In this document: one piece after another, positions 1 through 12,013 of the stretch
Position numbering within the stretch: the first letter of the stretch is position 1
Layout of the letters: the number at the start of each line of letters is the position of its first letter
DNA from: Sipunculus nudus
Lineage: Eukaryota; Annelida; Sipuncula; Golfingiida; Sipunculidae
Assembly (NCBI GenBank): GCA_026874595.1
Contig: CM049320.1
Span: forward strand, 27,383,214-27,447,213
Reading direction: 5' to 3'
DNA length: 64,000 nucleotides
Program-made: the position numbers and the translations under genes
Notes under the pieces: generated by a model
Database searches by the model: none
What the model was told of the DNA's origin: nothing
The model's input: the letters and a program-made list of their open reading frames with translations, nothing else

Positions 1-360
1 AATTGTATGCATAAGGCCAAGGACCTGGGCAGTCTCCTTTGAAATTTAAAATTTGCCCATGGTGACCTATATTCTGTAAGCTACTGGTCAGAAGCATGAT
101 TTTGAGCAGTCAGCAAGGCAAATATTGCATCTATTAGCCCTGGACTCTTCTAACATGAAATTAAGGGAAGTCCTTGACAATTCTCCTTAGAAACCTGAAA
201 TTGGTTCACGGTGACCTATATTCTGCGAGCTATGGACCAAAAACATGATTTTGAGCACCGAGACAGACAGGGTACAAATTGTACCCATTTTTCTTGTAAA
301 CCTGTTTTGTGAAATCCAGGGGGGTCCTTGGCAGGTCTCCTATGAATTCCGAAATTTTTA
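1..360. repeat. degenerate tandem repeat, ~150 bp period
   Basis: Related segments recur with a CCTTGRCA-like start near positions 24, 172 and 326. Each is followed by a TCTCC motif and, in the first two, by GGTGACCTATATTCTG and later ATGATTTTGAGCA. The period is about 148-154 bases. The array is cut by the window edge, so its full size is unknown. No coding potential is visible. Confidence 0.6.
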
Positions 361-1179
361 TTTTATGTCAATTTTTCAACATAGAAACATTAGCCATAGG
401 CTATTCTCACAGACAAAATATAACATCAATTTAAAGAAATGAGCACCAAGGCAAATTAAGCTGAGCGTCATGGCCCATGTGGCACTCGTTAAATATATAT
501 ATTGACAAAGATCTATCATAAATATGACGTGGCAGCACACATCAATGTCAGATACGTCAAAGTATGTTACACAAAGACCAGCTGATACCTTACCCTACCT
601 TCAGATGAAAAATAATGACCAATGTTATTTCATTATTATAGTGTAATTTCCAGTTTATTTTATTTTCTGTCTGTTTATGTAAACAATTTTTGTTAATTAT
701 ATTTTTCTTGTATCATTGCTAAGCAATATTACCCACATTCAGAAAATATAGAACAGGAGTGAAAGAATTTTGGAACATCGTTAACTTTCAAATATCTCCA
801 TAACTGCATGTTTTGCTTACGTCAGACTTCATTGGTACCCATCCATAAATTCCATCTGCATGATGACGTGTGTAATTTCATATACAGGATTCCAATAACG
901 TATTGCCAGCACAGAGCACACTGCTTTTATGTATTACGACGAAAAAAAAATAACAATTTCCAGATGTGGATTATGTTGTTCTAAGCACAATAAAATGGAC
1001 GTTATATAAGCGCATCCCAAATGCGTTCCCTTCCTCAGGATAATTTCCTTGCATTTAACGGATTTAAAATTTCAAAGATTCCATCCAATAATTATTGGTG
1101 TTTTTTTTCTTCAGAAATCAACAGAATTTCATACTTCTTTTTAGAAACCAAAACTTTTGGATATAATTTGTTTTTTTCT

Positions 1180-1183
<4 letters not shown>
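361..1183. other. AT-rich sequence, nothing recognised
   Basis: Short ORFs only, with no splice-flanked coding stretch or repeat structure that I can support. Confidence 0.5.

Positions 1184-1254
<71 letters not shown>
1184..1254. repeat. (TA)n-(GA)n microsatellite
   Basis: An uninterrupted TA run passes directly into a GA run. The small ORF reading Tyr-Ile repeats into it is an artefact of the microsatellite. Confidence 0.97.
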
Positions 1255-1257
<3 letters not shown>

Positions 1258-1283
1258 AAACAGGAACTACAGAAAAGCTAGTT

Positions 1284-1356
1284 GACTCCGTATGGGAATC
1301 GAACCAGTGACCTTTTGATTGCCGGTCCTTTGCACTACTACAAATTAACTTTCATC
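1284..1356 (-). pseudogene. tRNA-like pseudogene or SINE head
   Basis: On the minus strand a perfect B box (GGTTCGATTCC, 1295-1305) sits where a T arm would be. Before it is an anticodon-arm-like GGACCGGCAATCAAAAGGTC, and a degenerate A-box-like GTAGTAGTGCAAAGG lies upstream. The anticodon loop is too long and the acceptor stem does not pair, so this is not a working tRNA. A tRNA-derived SINE head is the likeliest origin. A (GA)n/(TA)n tract follows on the minus strand. Confidence 0.5.
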
Positions 1357-1500
1357 TCCAACCCGTCTGTATATTAGTACACCTTTATAGGAACCGACGA
1401 ACTGATGTTACAACAGTCCTACCTACTGCATTGTATACACAGCGACTTTGCATAAAGCAGGGCAACTGAAGGCCCTTCATGTTGAGCGGCATGTATTATA

Positions 1501-1584
1501 CAGATAAGTGTATAAATAGCCATGCTAGCTCATTGGATAGAGAAAGAATATGAATACACAGAATATATATATATTATATATATA

Positions 1585-1675
<91 letters not shown>

Positions 1676-1843
1676 AGATAGAGATGGCTGGTAATAATTT
1701 TTTCATGTAAATATAGATCCTGATATTCGTAGCATATAATATAGCTTATACGTCACACTCAGTTTGACATTTCCGTCCTTGAATATAATATTTTAATTTG
1801 CAGTATGCATTTGTGGTTACCTAGTCCTGTACTTGATAATAGC
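1501..1843 (+). repeat. tandem duplication, copy 1 (period 344)
   Basis: This copy runs from CAGATAAGTGTATAAATAGC through a (TA)n(GA)n core to ACTTGATAATAGC. The next copy begins after one base and is almost identical outside the microsatellite core, which points to a recent duplication or an assembly-level repeat. Confidence 0.92.
1563..1676. repeat. (TA)n-(GA)n microsatellite inside tandem copy 1
   Basis: An interrupted TA run (TATTATAT) is followed by a GA run with one GACA interruption. Confidence 0.95.
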
Positions 1844-1844
1844 A

Positions 1845-1926
1845 CAGATAAGTGTATAAATAGCCATGCTAGCTCATTGGATAGAGAAATAATATGAATA
1901 CACAGAATATATATATATTATATATA

Positions 1927-2013
<87 letters not shown>

Positions 2014-2176
2014 AGAGATGGCTGGTAATAATTTTTCATGTAAATATAGATCCTGATATTCGTAGCATATAATATAGCTTATACGTCACACTCAGTTTGA
2101 CATTTCCGTCCTTGAATATAATATTTTAATTTGCAGTATGCATTTGTGGTTACCTAGTCCTGTACTTGATAATAGC
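1845..2176 (+). repeat. tandem duplication, copy 2
   Basis: Second copy of the unit at 1501. It differs mainly in TA and GA run lengths and one or two bases in the flanks, and ends at ...GATAATAGC before unique sequence resumes. Confidence 0.92.
1907..2009. repeat. (TA)n-(GA)n microsatellite inside tandem copy 2
   Basis: Same compound microsatellite as in copy 1, with a longer TA run and a shorter GA run. Confidence 0.95.
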
Positions 2177-2889
2177 GGACTGCAAAGGAAAGTCTGTTGT
2201 CATGTCAGCTGAGCAGAGGATCCGCCTGTTTCACATCTCATCTTATTCTCTTATGCCCTGGGCGGATATACAGTTCTGAAAGAGAAACCCTTTGATACCA
2301 GGGAACCATTAGGAAAGTAAGGCGTATTCCGTTTGATGAAAGCTTCCATTCGAAATATGCATACATTGATTCTAGCTTGATGATTTCATTGCTTCATTGT
2401 TTAGTTCCGCTTCTCCCTTCTTTATATGATTTCCATGGAATTTGAATCTATCGGAATATGTTTGAAGAAATAACTAAAATATATCAACCAGATGTGAAGG
2501 CCCTTTCTCCACCTTGCCTAGCCAAAAAAGAAAAAAAAATAATAGAATTAATTTCCAGCTAATACTCAGGCAAGTAGTCCGTAACCGCGTCATTTTTCAT
2601 TTTAGAAGCCTACAAAGATTCAGTGTGAAAAATTCCAAAAGAAAATCTTTTAGCAAATTACATGGGAATATGCAATATTTTTGACTATTAAAATGACGCC
2701 GAAACATCTCTGTTTATAACACCCTTTGTTGCATAATTCTAAAAGCCTATGGTTGCAGGTGTGATGACATCTCATGCAAAGGTAATGTAAATTACAGTTA
2801 GCATGACGGTGTGTTCTGTCGGTAATCACCAGTACATGTCATATTTATATTCGATTTGACGAATTCAACAGAGTCTTTTCACGTGTGTA
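2177..2889. other. no recognised feature
   Basis: AT-rich sequence with scattered short ORFs. Nothing supportable. Confidence 0.5.
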
Positions 2890-3930
2890 CATGTGCGGAC
2901 CGGCTCCGTTTTGGATATGTGATTTAATGGGGCTTTAAGGGGCGTAACATGTCCAAAACAAAGCCCGTCCGACGTCTCTGCGAGTTGAAAGGGTATTTTC
3001 GGCAGGAATACGGCCGGTGTTTGCTCGATCACTGCGGGCTACGCCGTGACTTTTACGGGTCGGCCGACGATCGCAGGGCACCGAAACCTGTTCTTAGTTC
3101 AGCGATTTTCAATGGCGATTTCTTAGGTCGTAGAGCTCGTAAACAGGTCGCCGGTAGATCGCTCGGGTAGCGGCGAACATGCGATCGATATTCGGGCAGC
3201 AATCCCAAGATTCTAGACCACTTTTTGCTTTTAAATTCGGACGGAGGTCGACAGAGCTGCGAGGCCGCTGCATGGGCTCACTACGATACTCCAACGACCC
3301 CTTCCCGTTTTCCGCCCGACTTGAACGAAGTCGAACGTGGTGCGAGCGCTCTCCGTGCTTGTGTCGGGCTGTCGTCGGGCGGCTTCTTCAGCCCCAGGCC
3401 GGGCTCCTCCTGTCAACTCAGCTTCCAGTTCATGCTCCGATGAAGCGGACTCAGGCTCTCGTGCCACCTTTTTCTAAGGAACGGATTTCTTTGCTCCCTT
3501 GGACTTCTTTGGAGGCATCTTACCTAGCCACTATGACTTAGTAGCTGTGCAGCGCTCTTCACTCTGTCAGACTTAAAAAATATGATGTGACACACTTTTA
3601 ACATGCATTTTAAATACTCGAGGCGCGGACGCCGGACGACGTCAGGCAGGACCTCGGGCGGGCAGAGCCTTGGTGTCTGGCGGGCACGACAGACCAAATG
3701 ACCGTCGACCGCAACTCGGACGACGCCTGCATTTTTGCAGTGCGGCCTTCAACCGACTATCTTTTGTTTACTGTCGGTTTGTTTACTTTAGATTTTAAGC
3801 TAAGCGTAAAAAACGCTCGACTTTCTGGCGGGCTTGGACTCTGTGAATTTCTGGCGATCCACAAATTCGGACGGAGGCCGTTGGATATGTGACGCAGGGT
3901 AAAAACGTATATTAGAATTATACATTTTGT
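2890..3930 (-). pseudogene. decayed GC-rich mobile-element-like unit
   Basis: This kilobase is far richer in G+C and CpG than its surroundings. Read on the minus strand it starts with a promoter-like block (3519-3900, with TATTTAAA at 3609-3616). An ATG at 3516-3518 then opens a basic peptide, MPPKKSKGAKKSVP, halted by an in-frame TAG at 3474-3476. The same frame continues to 3231 as an acidic/Arg-rich stretch, and another frame carries on from about 3294 to 3109. A GGATATGTGA motif beside a CGGA-rich block occurs at both ends (near 2902-2925 and 3863-3895), and AAATTCGGACGGAGG occurs twice (near 3233 and 3861). I infer a broken gag-like or other transposon ORF. No family is recognised. Confidence 0.4.
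3609..3616 (-). promoter_or_regulatory. TATA-like box of the decayed element
   Basis: TATTTAAA on the minus strand, about 90 bases before the MPPKKSK start codon, inside a GC-rich block that resembles an LTR or promoter. Inferred from position only. Confidence 0.3.
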
Positions 3931-5635
3931 ACCTGCATAGCCAATACCCTGCCCTATTTCCGATACATCGCATAAAATCTTTTCCTTAAACCCCAGGACT
4001 CTCGTCTCTGTTCTTATTCAAGGCCGATATTTTTTTCTTACGAGAGCTGAAAACTCATTTGATTAGTTTCACCGGCACTGGGGCTGCAAAAAACTAAAAA
4101 AAAAAAATTTATCGTTTTTTTAAATTAGGGCTCCGGGGAGGGGGGGGGGGGGGGGCGTTTAGGTACTCTTGGCAGACGGCAACTATTTTCAGATGTGAGA
4201 GTACACGTTTATAAAAAGCACTGCGAATAATGAAATTTTGATGCTGGTTCAAATTGTTAAATGGCTGGTGTGCAAACGCCGTATTGAAAAAAAAACACGG
4301 CACACCATCATCCCGAAGTACTGGACGCTCGAACGTTACCTGTACAGGTGGGCAGGCTACATTTAGGGTCAATCAGCGAACTTGACCCACAAGGCTGGGA
4401 CTGGGGTATTGTGGTGCAAACATGCTGAGAGGATGAGATATGGAACTTGCCTTAGTTCTTCTGTATTTTTGTTAACACTGCACTTGTTTTGTACTGTGTG
4501 TCGGCATTACTGTTCACTGGATTATTCCTAAAATTCCAAGTTGTTGCTTTATATTGAATATTGAACGGTCATTCGTTAGTGTGCCGAATTTGTAGACGAT
4601 TGTAAAGGTCTGAATGTAAGTTATGTTTCAGAGTCGATAAAATGTTTAGTTACATACTATGTACTTTGGGGAATGGGAAGAAATACTTGATTTGGGAATC
4701 GGTAGAAGTACTGTATTTTCCCTTGAATGTTACACCAACAAATTGAAAATGCAAATTTATATTTTGTTGCTTTTAAGAACAAAAATATATATCAATTTTG
4801 CCAGTTTAGAGGAGTGCAAAAACCCATTTGTTTCCTCGCATATACATCGATGCTTGTAGGTCTTGGAGGATAGTTACATACAATGTACCGTTGTTCGATA
4901 CCTAATCTATTATGCTGCTTACGTGCAGCCTTCCTTTATAGCCACGGGACCCAAACATTAAGAAATACAATGAACAATAGGGTCCACGCCGGTGTAATAA
5001 GCAAATGAACACACCCAATATAGTAACGCCTTAATCTTTCATATGGAGCATTCCTTTTACATTAAGTGTATGTTTGTTTGCCACACCCTGTAATTAGTGC
5101 ATAATGGAAGTTGTTCTTAGTAATTCTTTTATCAGCGTGAGTGAAAGGGAAGGTAAAGCGAAGATCTATTTATTTAAATAGAGAGGTATACGAAGTCATT
5201 GGTCGGATTGCATAATGGAATGCAGATTTTTAGGGTTTTCATTTCACTGAGGAATAAGTTTACTGAGGAATATGTATTGCTCTTTTTCCGTCGTCCGTCT
5301 ATCCGTCCGTTCATCTGGCCGAAGAAGCTTCTAAGTGGATATCCTTTCGCGTTCAATAAAAAATTCCCATGGAAACGATAAATTATGACACCGCGACATA
5401 AACTCCGAGCTAAAGGGTTTGTAAGTAACCCCCTAGAATATTTAAAAAAAATAATACAGAAACTCCAGTATCTCAATAACAAATGCTTGGATTTTCATGA
5501 AACTTGCCTTGAATATTGACCATGACTTGTTTTGTCAGTTCTGCTGGCGCCACCTGAATTTTTCTGTATTTTTTTGTTGTTGTTGTTATTTTTAGACTAC
5601 AAAATGACAGTTACCATGTCAGTTTCTCAGCTGTG
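3931..5635. other. no gene seen; contains a poly-G run
   Basis: AT-rich sequence. The only notable structure is the G-rich run at about 4135-4156, whose complement gives a spurious proline-rich ORF. Confidence 0.5.
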
Positions 5636-5639
5636 GTTT

Positions 5640-6425
5640 TATTTAATGTCCTCAAACCTAGTGTGTTTATTGATCATAAATTGATGCCCGAAAGTAATCT
5701 CCCTGTCCCTCCGTCTGTGTCTCCGTCTATCAATTATCAAATTTGTTTTAAGATGATTACTCCAGTTTTGATTGACATATTGATTTCAGACCTGACTTTT
5801 CATGCCCCACAATTTAAGCAAGAATCTTAATTATTTTGGGGGTATACAGGTTATAGGGCATGGTCACAGGACCCATTTATTTAAGACAATGTTTCAGCCA
5901 AACTTTCGATCTTGTACATATAGCTGACTTGCCAATAGGGGAAGAATCTAATTGAATTTGGGGTCACGTGGTCGGAGGTCACGGTCACAGGGGCCATCTT
6001 TCTACAGATTTGTATCCAGATGAAAATTCTAGTTTGGTTTGACATATTGATTTCAACTTTGACTTATATATGGTCCACTATTAATGTATGAAACCCTATC
6101 GATTTCGGGGTCATGAGGTCAAAGGTCAAGGTCACATGACCCATCTCTAAAGGAATGTTATGCGTTTTAAACAGATCTTTTAATCACAAACATTCCATTT
6201 CCAGATGTTGCTGACCTACCAATGGAGAAGATTCTTTCCGATTTTGGGGTCAAAGATCAAGGTGTCAGGGCCAATCAAACCAGAAATTATTTTATAGACG
6301 ATAATTCTGGTTTGGATAGACAGATTGGCTTCAAACTTGTTTTAATGACAGACCACTAAAGTAAGAATCATTTTGATTTATGGGTCTGGGGGTCAAAGGT
6401 GAAGGACACAAGTTAAAAATTTGGG
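5640..6425. repeat. degenerate ~160-190 bp tandem repeats rich in AGGTCA
   Basis: Successive segments repeat the pattern 'ATTTYGGGGTCA..GGTCAAAGGTCAAGGTCAC..GGCCATCT' and 'GGTTTGACATATTGATTTCA'. Clear anchors are near 5830-5875, 5955-6000, 6105-6145, 6240-6270 and 6380-6410. Divergence is high. The AGGTCA direct repeats match nuclear-receptor half-sites, but the same motif is common in invertebrate interspersed repeats, so no regulatory role is claimed. Confidence 0.6.
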
Positions 6426-6576
6426 ACATATCAAACTTTTCATCCAAAACCTTCCATCTGGCACACATGTCATCCGTTCCAAAAATGGAAGAAGGGCCTT
6501 TGATTCTAAGTAAATTAATAAGGCTTGGTAAAATATTGACTTTTCATCTGAAAGAATAAGAAAGGTTTCATAGTGT

Positions 6577-6580
<4 letters not shown>

Positions 6581-6629
<49 letters not shown>
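6581..6629. repeat. (TA)n microsatellite
   Basis: Uninterrupted TA run. Confidence 0.97.
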
Positions 6630-6630
<1 letters not shown>

Positions 6631-8990
6631 GTGTACTTTTTTACGGTATATTTTTCAGTTTAGGAAAAACACCAAAATATATTTGTAAAAAAAAAGAACA
6701 AGATGATAACACATATGAATGAAGAAACATATAATCTCTGTTAATCTCTGTGCAATATTTGCTTGGTTTAGGGTTCAAGGTCTCAAGTAAAATTCCTGTT
6801 AACTTTACATGTACACAATATAACACCACAACCTCTATCTTCACGAATGTATGTAAAACATTGTCCTGCCGGTAATTCGTCAAACCCGAAATAATCCAGC
6901 TCGAATATATTCCAGTATGTCGTATTTGCGAAAGTAGGGGAGGTAAAATTTTTTAAATTTTTAAGTATTTTTATTTGGGTGATTAATAAAACTTAAAATA
7001 TGCCGTAAAACGTAAATAGAGAGGAAGACTACTCATGTTTGTTTGAAGTAGCGCGTAAAGTGAAAGTCTGCAGCGTGATGACGAATTCGTTTGATGATGT
7101 GCGTCTATCAGGAGCTTTTGAAATACTGAAATGCCAAAATCGGCACTCAGTCAGTTTTACCCTTTCTCATGACCATTTCAATGAACACTCCGAAATTAAC
7201 AGGGTGGCGCGTCTCACCGAGCTTCGTCTCAACGAGTTGTGAAATCAGCCATACGTCCTAACGAGATGCGTCGTATTTGGTAGACAATTTCTTAAATTAG
7301 TGCTCAAAAACAAACATTTCAATCAGATAAAATGATGGCATGGTCAGTTGGCTATCAATTCATTTAACATCTGATGGCATAAAGTTGTAACTATGCATAT
7401 TCGGTGAAAGATTAATTTCCGGTCATTCTTCGAATTTATTCTTTATATTTACGAAGGCAAGATTATTTTTTTGCGCCGGGGTAACAGGGTGGCATTGCAT
7501 TTATTCAGGATAATATTGATAATAACTTACGGTTCCATTCAATAACATTTTGATTTAACGTATGTCACACACAGTAAAACAAACAAAATTAGTCAGTACT
7601 TCAGGACTTCCACAACAGTTTGATCACGTTTCGTATTGCATTTGTAAATATTAATACCCTACGGTTTTCTCTTGAAAACACGCCTAACTGATATAGAAAT
7701 ACACTAAAATTAGGATAATAGGATGTCTAACGACGTGACCATACTGGCTTTGTGCTCTCGCTAAAAGCTCCAGGGTTCGTTTCACTACAGCTTGATCACG
7801 TTTCATATTTCAGTTCGAATTATTACCCAATGTCGATCTCTCGGAAACACACCTAACTTATGTATGAGTACACGAAGTTTAGAATGACAGTATTTCTAAT
7901 GACATGACAATACTTGCTTTGTGCTTCCGCGAAATGCTCCAGGTTTGGTTCCGCCTTGATGTTGGTTTGATAAAGCCTAGGTTTTAAGGCGATGGATATC
8001 AGAGCTGAAGGTCCCCGCTGTGAACCCCACCGGTACCTTAATGGCATGATGGTGAATTCTTGCTAGAACCTCAGAAATTTGCTCTAATGTCTTATTGTCA
8101 AGATATGTCTTCTGAATAATTCCTAACCCTGTGTTTATAAAACCTGCAATCCAGTAGGCCTAATAATAACATTATTATATAATATCATTCTTTCTTATGG
8201 ATACCTGCATTCTCATTCAATAGACAGTGTCACCAACAGGCCGTGGGCCTATCCTTACTAAAAACAAAAAACAAAAAGTGAGTCAGCCGAGCGTCATGAC
8301 GTATGTAGGTCGCTTTATTTTTTTTTCTTGTTTTATACAAATATATGGTCCCTTACTGAATCCTGTAGATACTCCGAGGATAGTCCAAAGGCGGGAGAGA
8401 AAGTGTGTTGTGACGATTGGACCCTCATTGGCCAAGGAGAAGTTGGCGACCACGCCGACGACAGTGAATTGTATCAAAAATCGTCCATTGCTTTCAAAAG
8501 AATCATGACGGAGCGTTTTTGTACTGTTTATTTAGATTTTCCAAACGTACGTTTTACCAAGTAATTGTGTTATTCATAAAGAAAAGAAAATACATGACAT
8601 AAAATCTCATTCCTACTTTGCACAGTTCTAAAAAGTATGACAAATGTGACAGCTTTATAGCCTACATTCTACATGCAAATAAAAAAAGAAGTGAAGAATT
8701 AATTTATAATTTGAGCGATAATGTTCTTGAAAGCAGGCCCAAAGAATTCTCGAGCTTAACTTCAGCAAAGCAATTTCTTATCATATACATTTATATTCAT
8801 GTTGTATATGTTAACTGACAGAAGTAAAGTTAACAAATAAATTTCCTGATACATGTTCTGCTAAAGCTATTTGGGACAGCAACATCTACATAGTCTATTC
8901 TGCACAACATTGAACTATAGGGTAACAACATGAGGTGTGTAACAGAAGGTGAGAGTAAGGAAATCACGGCAAACTGTTTTATACTCCACC
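6630..8990. other. no convincing gene
   Basis: Several ORFs of 60-90 codons overlap on both strands. A slightly GC-richer patch at 8350-8480 is open in both plus frames and one minus frame, so it cannot be assigned. Nothing is recognised. Confidence 0.45.
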
Positions 8991-8997
8991 AACAACT

Positions 8998-9057
8998 AGG
9001 GGCGTAGACGGGGGGGGGGGGGGGGTTTGCCCCCCCCCCCTCCCCCCAAAAAAAGAA
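8998..9057. repeat. poly-G / poly-C palindrome beside a GGGGCGTAG motif
   Basis: A run of G (about 17), then TTTG, then a run of C with one T. The halves would form a long G:C hairpin. AGGGGCGTAGAC precedes it, like the GGGCGTAGCC terminus of the element at 15.1 kb, which also carries a poly-C tract. It is probably the remnant of the same repeat family. Confidence 0.75.
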
Positions 9058-9295
9058 AAATCTTTTTAGCAAAGGGAAATGGTCATGCAATCAGCCGCTG
9101 TTTTATGAGAATAATATTTATATAATGGATCTGAAATATATAAATATCTTAATAAATATACTTTGGTACCGTTTCTGAGTATATTATAAAATAGTATATA
9201 TCTAAACCTGTTTAGAATAAACCTATACTTGAAACATTATACCTTACTTTTTTTAAATGTGTCAGACAGAAAATAAAATATTATATTATATAATA

Positions 9296-9298
<3 letters not shown>

Positions 9299-9339
<41 letters not shown>
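9299..9339. repeat. (TA)n microsatellite
   Basis: Uninterrupted TA run. Confidence 0.97.
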
Positions 9340-9342
<3 letters not shown>

Positions 9343-10120
9343 CTGTTGTCACAACTTTGATTACACTCCCTCGTTTGCGAGTCATCCCCCACCCTTGAAG
9401 ATAAATTGACGCCAATGCATCATAAAAGAACTACACGGTAGTTGCGTAAATTTCTGAGAACAAACTTATAGCTAACTAAAGCGGGCTATTAAAAATGGGT
9501 CTTTCTCCTTAAAATTGCATTTCATTACCATTCTGCACCAGCTTTCCTTTTACGCAAGCATTTTTGTATTGTGTGCGGCGAGTACGGGGATCCCCGCCGT
9601 GTCAAGTGATGCTTTATTGTTGTACACGGATCTGCTAAATTAGCAGGAGAACTCAAGTTAAGGGTATTGTTATAGCAGCATTTATTAAATGAAGACGGCA
9701 ACCGGTCTTTGATCCCCGGTAGCTACCGGCTATTCTGATAAAGCTCCAGGAAACAGTACCATTTATATGGTTGTGTGTAGTTCACATTATTATTAAATAT
9801 TTAATCACGTTTGTGTTTGTTTCTAAAGTCATTAGAATGTTCAGTCATTAAATAGAACAATATACAGTACCAAGCATTGAAGTTTGTTCATTCTCGAATT
9901 ATCGTGTGTCCCTATTTGTAAAGTCTTCGTCATGCCGCTGGAAAGCTTCGTATTTTATCGTATTTTACACGTATTTTAGTGGAATTTTGTCTCAAACATG
10001 GTGCAATAAACGAGGTTAAAATATCATGATAAAAATGACACCTAACGACCCCTAGCAATAAGGTACCTCTAAATAACCTCTCAATAAGGTATTAGGCATA
10101 AAGCGGATAGAGGAACAAAT

Positions 10121-10128
<8 letters not shown>
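9340..10128. other. no recognised feature
   Basis: AT-rich sequence with no supportable coding or repeat structure. Confidence 0.5.

Positions 10129-10188
<60 letters not shown>
10129..10188. repeat. (TA)n microsatellite
   Basis: Uninterrupted TA run of about 60 bases. Confidence 0.97.
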
Positions 10189-10193
<5 letters not shown>

Positions 10194-10523
10194 TTAACAC
10201 CGGGAAAATAAAATGCGCTCCCATATATTATATCTAGTTTCTATGTTAGGCTTCTCTCTTTTTAAGGTAGTTTGCCAGATTTTTTCCTTCATGTTTCTCT
10301 TCAATCGCAGATATGTGACAGTGTTTATCTCACAGACATAGAAACAAGGAGGGACCCGTCTGCTAACATTTGATATACCATTGTTTTCACTGTTCTTAAC
10401 CATTGCGTCCGGCGGAAATAAAGAAGCTTGACGGGATGAAAATGGTGACGAAACAGAGGGATTATTAAATATTTCATCAAAAGCATTAGTTTGAGCTTTC
10501 CTTACAGGTGTTCTCCAAACCAA
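10194..10523 (-). CDS. unrecognised ORF, possible exon
   Basis: An open frame of about 109 codons on the minus strand. It has no ATG at its 5' end, and an in-frame TGA lies just upstream. The first half (TPVRKAQTNAFDEIFNN, then Ser/Pro-rich, ending near VPPCFY) has the mixed composition of a coding segment; the second half is Lys/Arg-rich. A tempting acceptor (TTTTGCAG, about 10555) lies upstream but its frame would read the TGA. Only an internal acceptor such as TTTGGAG would keep the frame open. I do not recognise the protein, and chance is a real alternative. Confidence 0.18.
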   Translation of the reverse strand: MVWRTPVRKAQTNAFDEIFNNPSVSSPFSSRQASLFPPDAMVKNSENNGISNVSRRVPPCFYVCEINTVTYLRLKRNMKEKIWQTTLKREKPNIETRYNIWERILFSRC

Positions 10524-10793
10524 TGTTCATTACCATCTAGGCGTATCTATCCTGCAAAACACAAATGAATTGTATGCAGAGCCGAGCGCATCTAGTATTA
10601 GGTCACCACGCATAAGATAATGATCAAATTTTTGACACAGGTTAAAATCTTCGAAAGGAAACGAAAAATAGTTAATTCTAAGGTTTTCTCCACAAAAAAA
10701 TCGTACATGAACCGATATCTGGCTTTGCCATAGAGCCCTCGGGTATTTCCGGAATCACGCGAATCTCTGACGTCTAACTAGGCACATGTAAAC

Positions 10794-10880
10794 ATGGCAG
10801 ACACCTCGCTCTTTCAAGACCACGACGTTGCTGTCGAGAATTTTGCCGTTTCACGCAGTGAATCCGAGGGAATTCCGTCA
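10794..10880 (+). CDS. candidate 5' coding exon, unrecognised
   Basis: ATG in a strong start context (AAACATGG) opens the peptide MADTSLFQDHDVAVENFAVSR, continuing SESEGIPS. The reading is mixed and acidic and sits in a local island of higher CpG than its flanks. At 10881 a GTAGTT could act as a splice donor; without splicing the frame ends at TAA 10923-10925 (43 codons). No TATA box is evident upstream. I do not recognise the protein. It would fit a short first coding exon of a gene running to the right, but no next exon was identified. Confidence 0.3.
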
Positions 10881-10925
10881 GTAGTTATATTTAAAGCACA
10901 TGCTGTTATATGTAATATCACTTAA

Positions 10926-11730
10926 CACCAAAGGTGCTTCAAAATTTCTGACTTTTAGAATGTGAATTGTAACAATTTTTATATAGTGCTTGAAGGGGAC
11001 ACCCCTCCCATATCAACCCCCTCGGCCGATACATGCCATGCATTGACACTGGCGCAGTCCTCAAAATACTGGCCCCACGAACTTCCTAATTCAAAGGAAA
11101 CAGTCCTATCAATTCCCTACTATATAGATATTCCTTTCAGATATGATCGATTAGAAAGAAATACATTTTAGTTAACACTGTAAAACTGTGGGTAATTTGG
11201 TATTCAACATGATTCCACTGATGCCGACATAGGATTTTTTTCGCATGAAAAAAAAATCTGCGAAAATCAATTTATTGTACAGACAGGACCCCTCATATCT
11301 AAACCGGGACAGGCCAATCTTAAAAAAAGGCATGTTTTTATCACTGACAATTTACAATCAGAATTATTACATCAATGATAAGCAGATAAACTTATTTCAC
11401 AAGGGGAAAAAATGAAAATAACGTCACCGTGAGGTTAAGACAAAAACGATGAAAAAATCTAAATATCCAATATTAAATATACACCCTGCACTGCTTCGCA
11501 CTGGACAAGCTGCGATTGAAAGCAGCGGGAGACCAAATCATTCCGTGTACATCGGTATATAAGGATTCGGTAGCCGGTTACTGGACATATATGAGGTGTT
11601 TTTTAATTAGTGAAAGCGCATGCATTAATGTTTATGTTCCGCTTGCATAATATTTCATACAAATTTATGTGAATCATCCACCAAATCAGTGCTGAGATTT
11701 AGCTGTCGAAAGCACCATCGGACACAGCAA
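10926..11730. other. no recognised feature
   Basis: Short ORFs only, AT-rich. Confidence 0.45.
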
Positions 11731-11737
11731 TTATATT

Positions 11738-12013
11738 GACTTTAACCCTGGTGTCACGAAAACGACGGACCGCGGGTACAACAATGATCCTCCGCGAGGC
11801 AGCAGCAATAACACCTCGGGGCAGGGACGCGAGTCTCTTTGATGCTGGACAAACCCAGAGCTCACTCCATCTAATGCTATCTCCATGAGATAAGCGTTAC
11901 GCATCACTAATAATTCCACTCAACACCAGTCCTCCTCGACGAGTTACGGGCAAGCGGTGGTCAACATAGACCTAACCATCGTTTACGGCGTGCCGGTCCC
12001 GCCAGGCATCTGA
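11738..12013 (+). pseudogene. GC-rich broken coding-like fragment
   Basis: One plus frame reads a Gly/Asn/Ser-rich stretch (DFNPGVTKTTDRGYNNDPPR...) to a TGA at about 11840. It then continues in the same frame, through one more stop, to TSYGQAVVNIDLTIVYGVPV and a final TGA at 12011-12013. Sharing one frame across two stops, together with a raised G+C, suggests an old coding sequence. The minus strand is also open (11731-11919), so the strand is not secure. No family is recognised. Confidence 0.25.

Noticed and set aside
4109-4372. Minus-strand ORF with a proline run
   Set aside because: The proline block is the complement of a poly-G run and the rest lacks any motif.
5640-6425. Nuclear-receptor response-element cluster
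   Set aside because: The AGGTCA repeats recur because the sequence is a tandem repeat; similar motifs are widespread in invertebrate interspersed repeats, so regulatory meaning is not supported.
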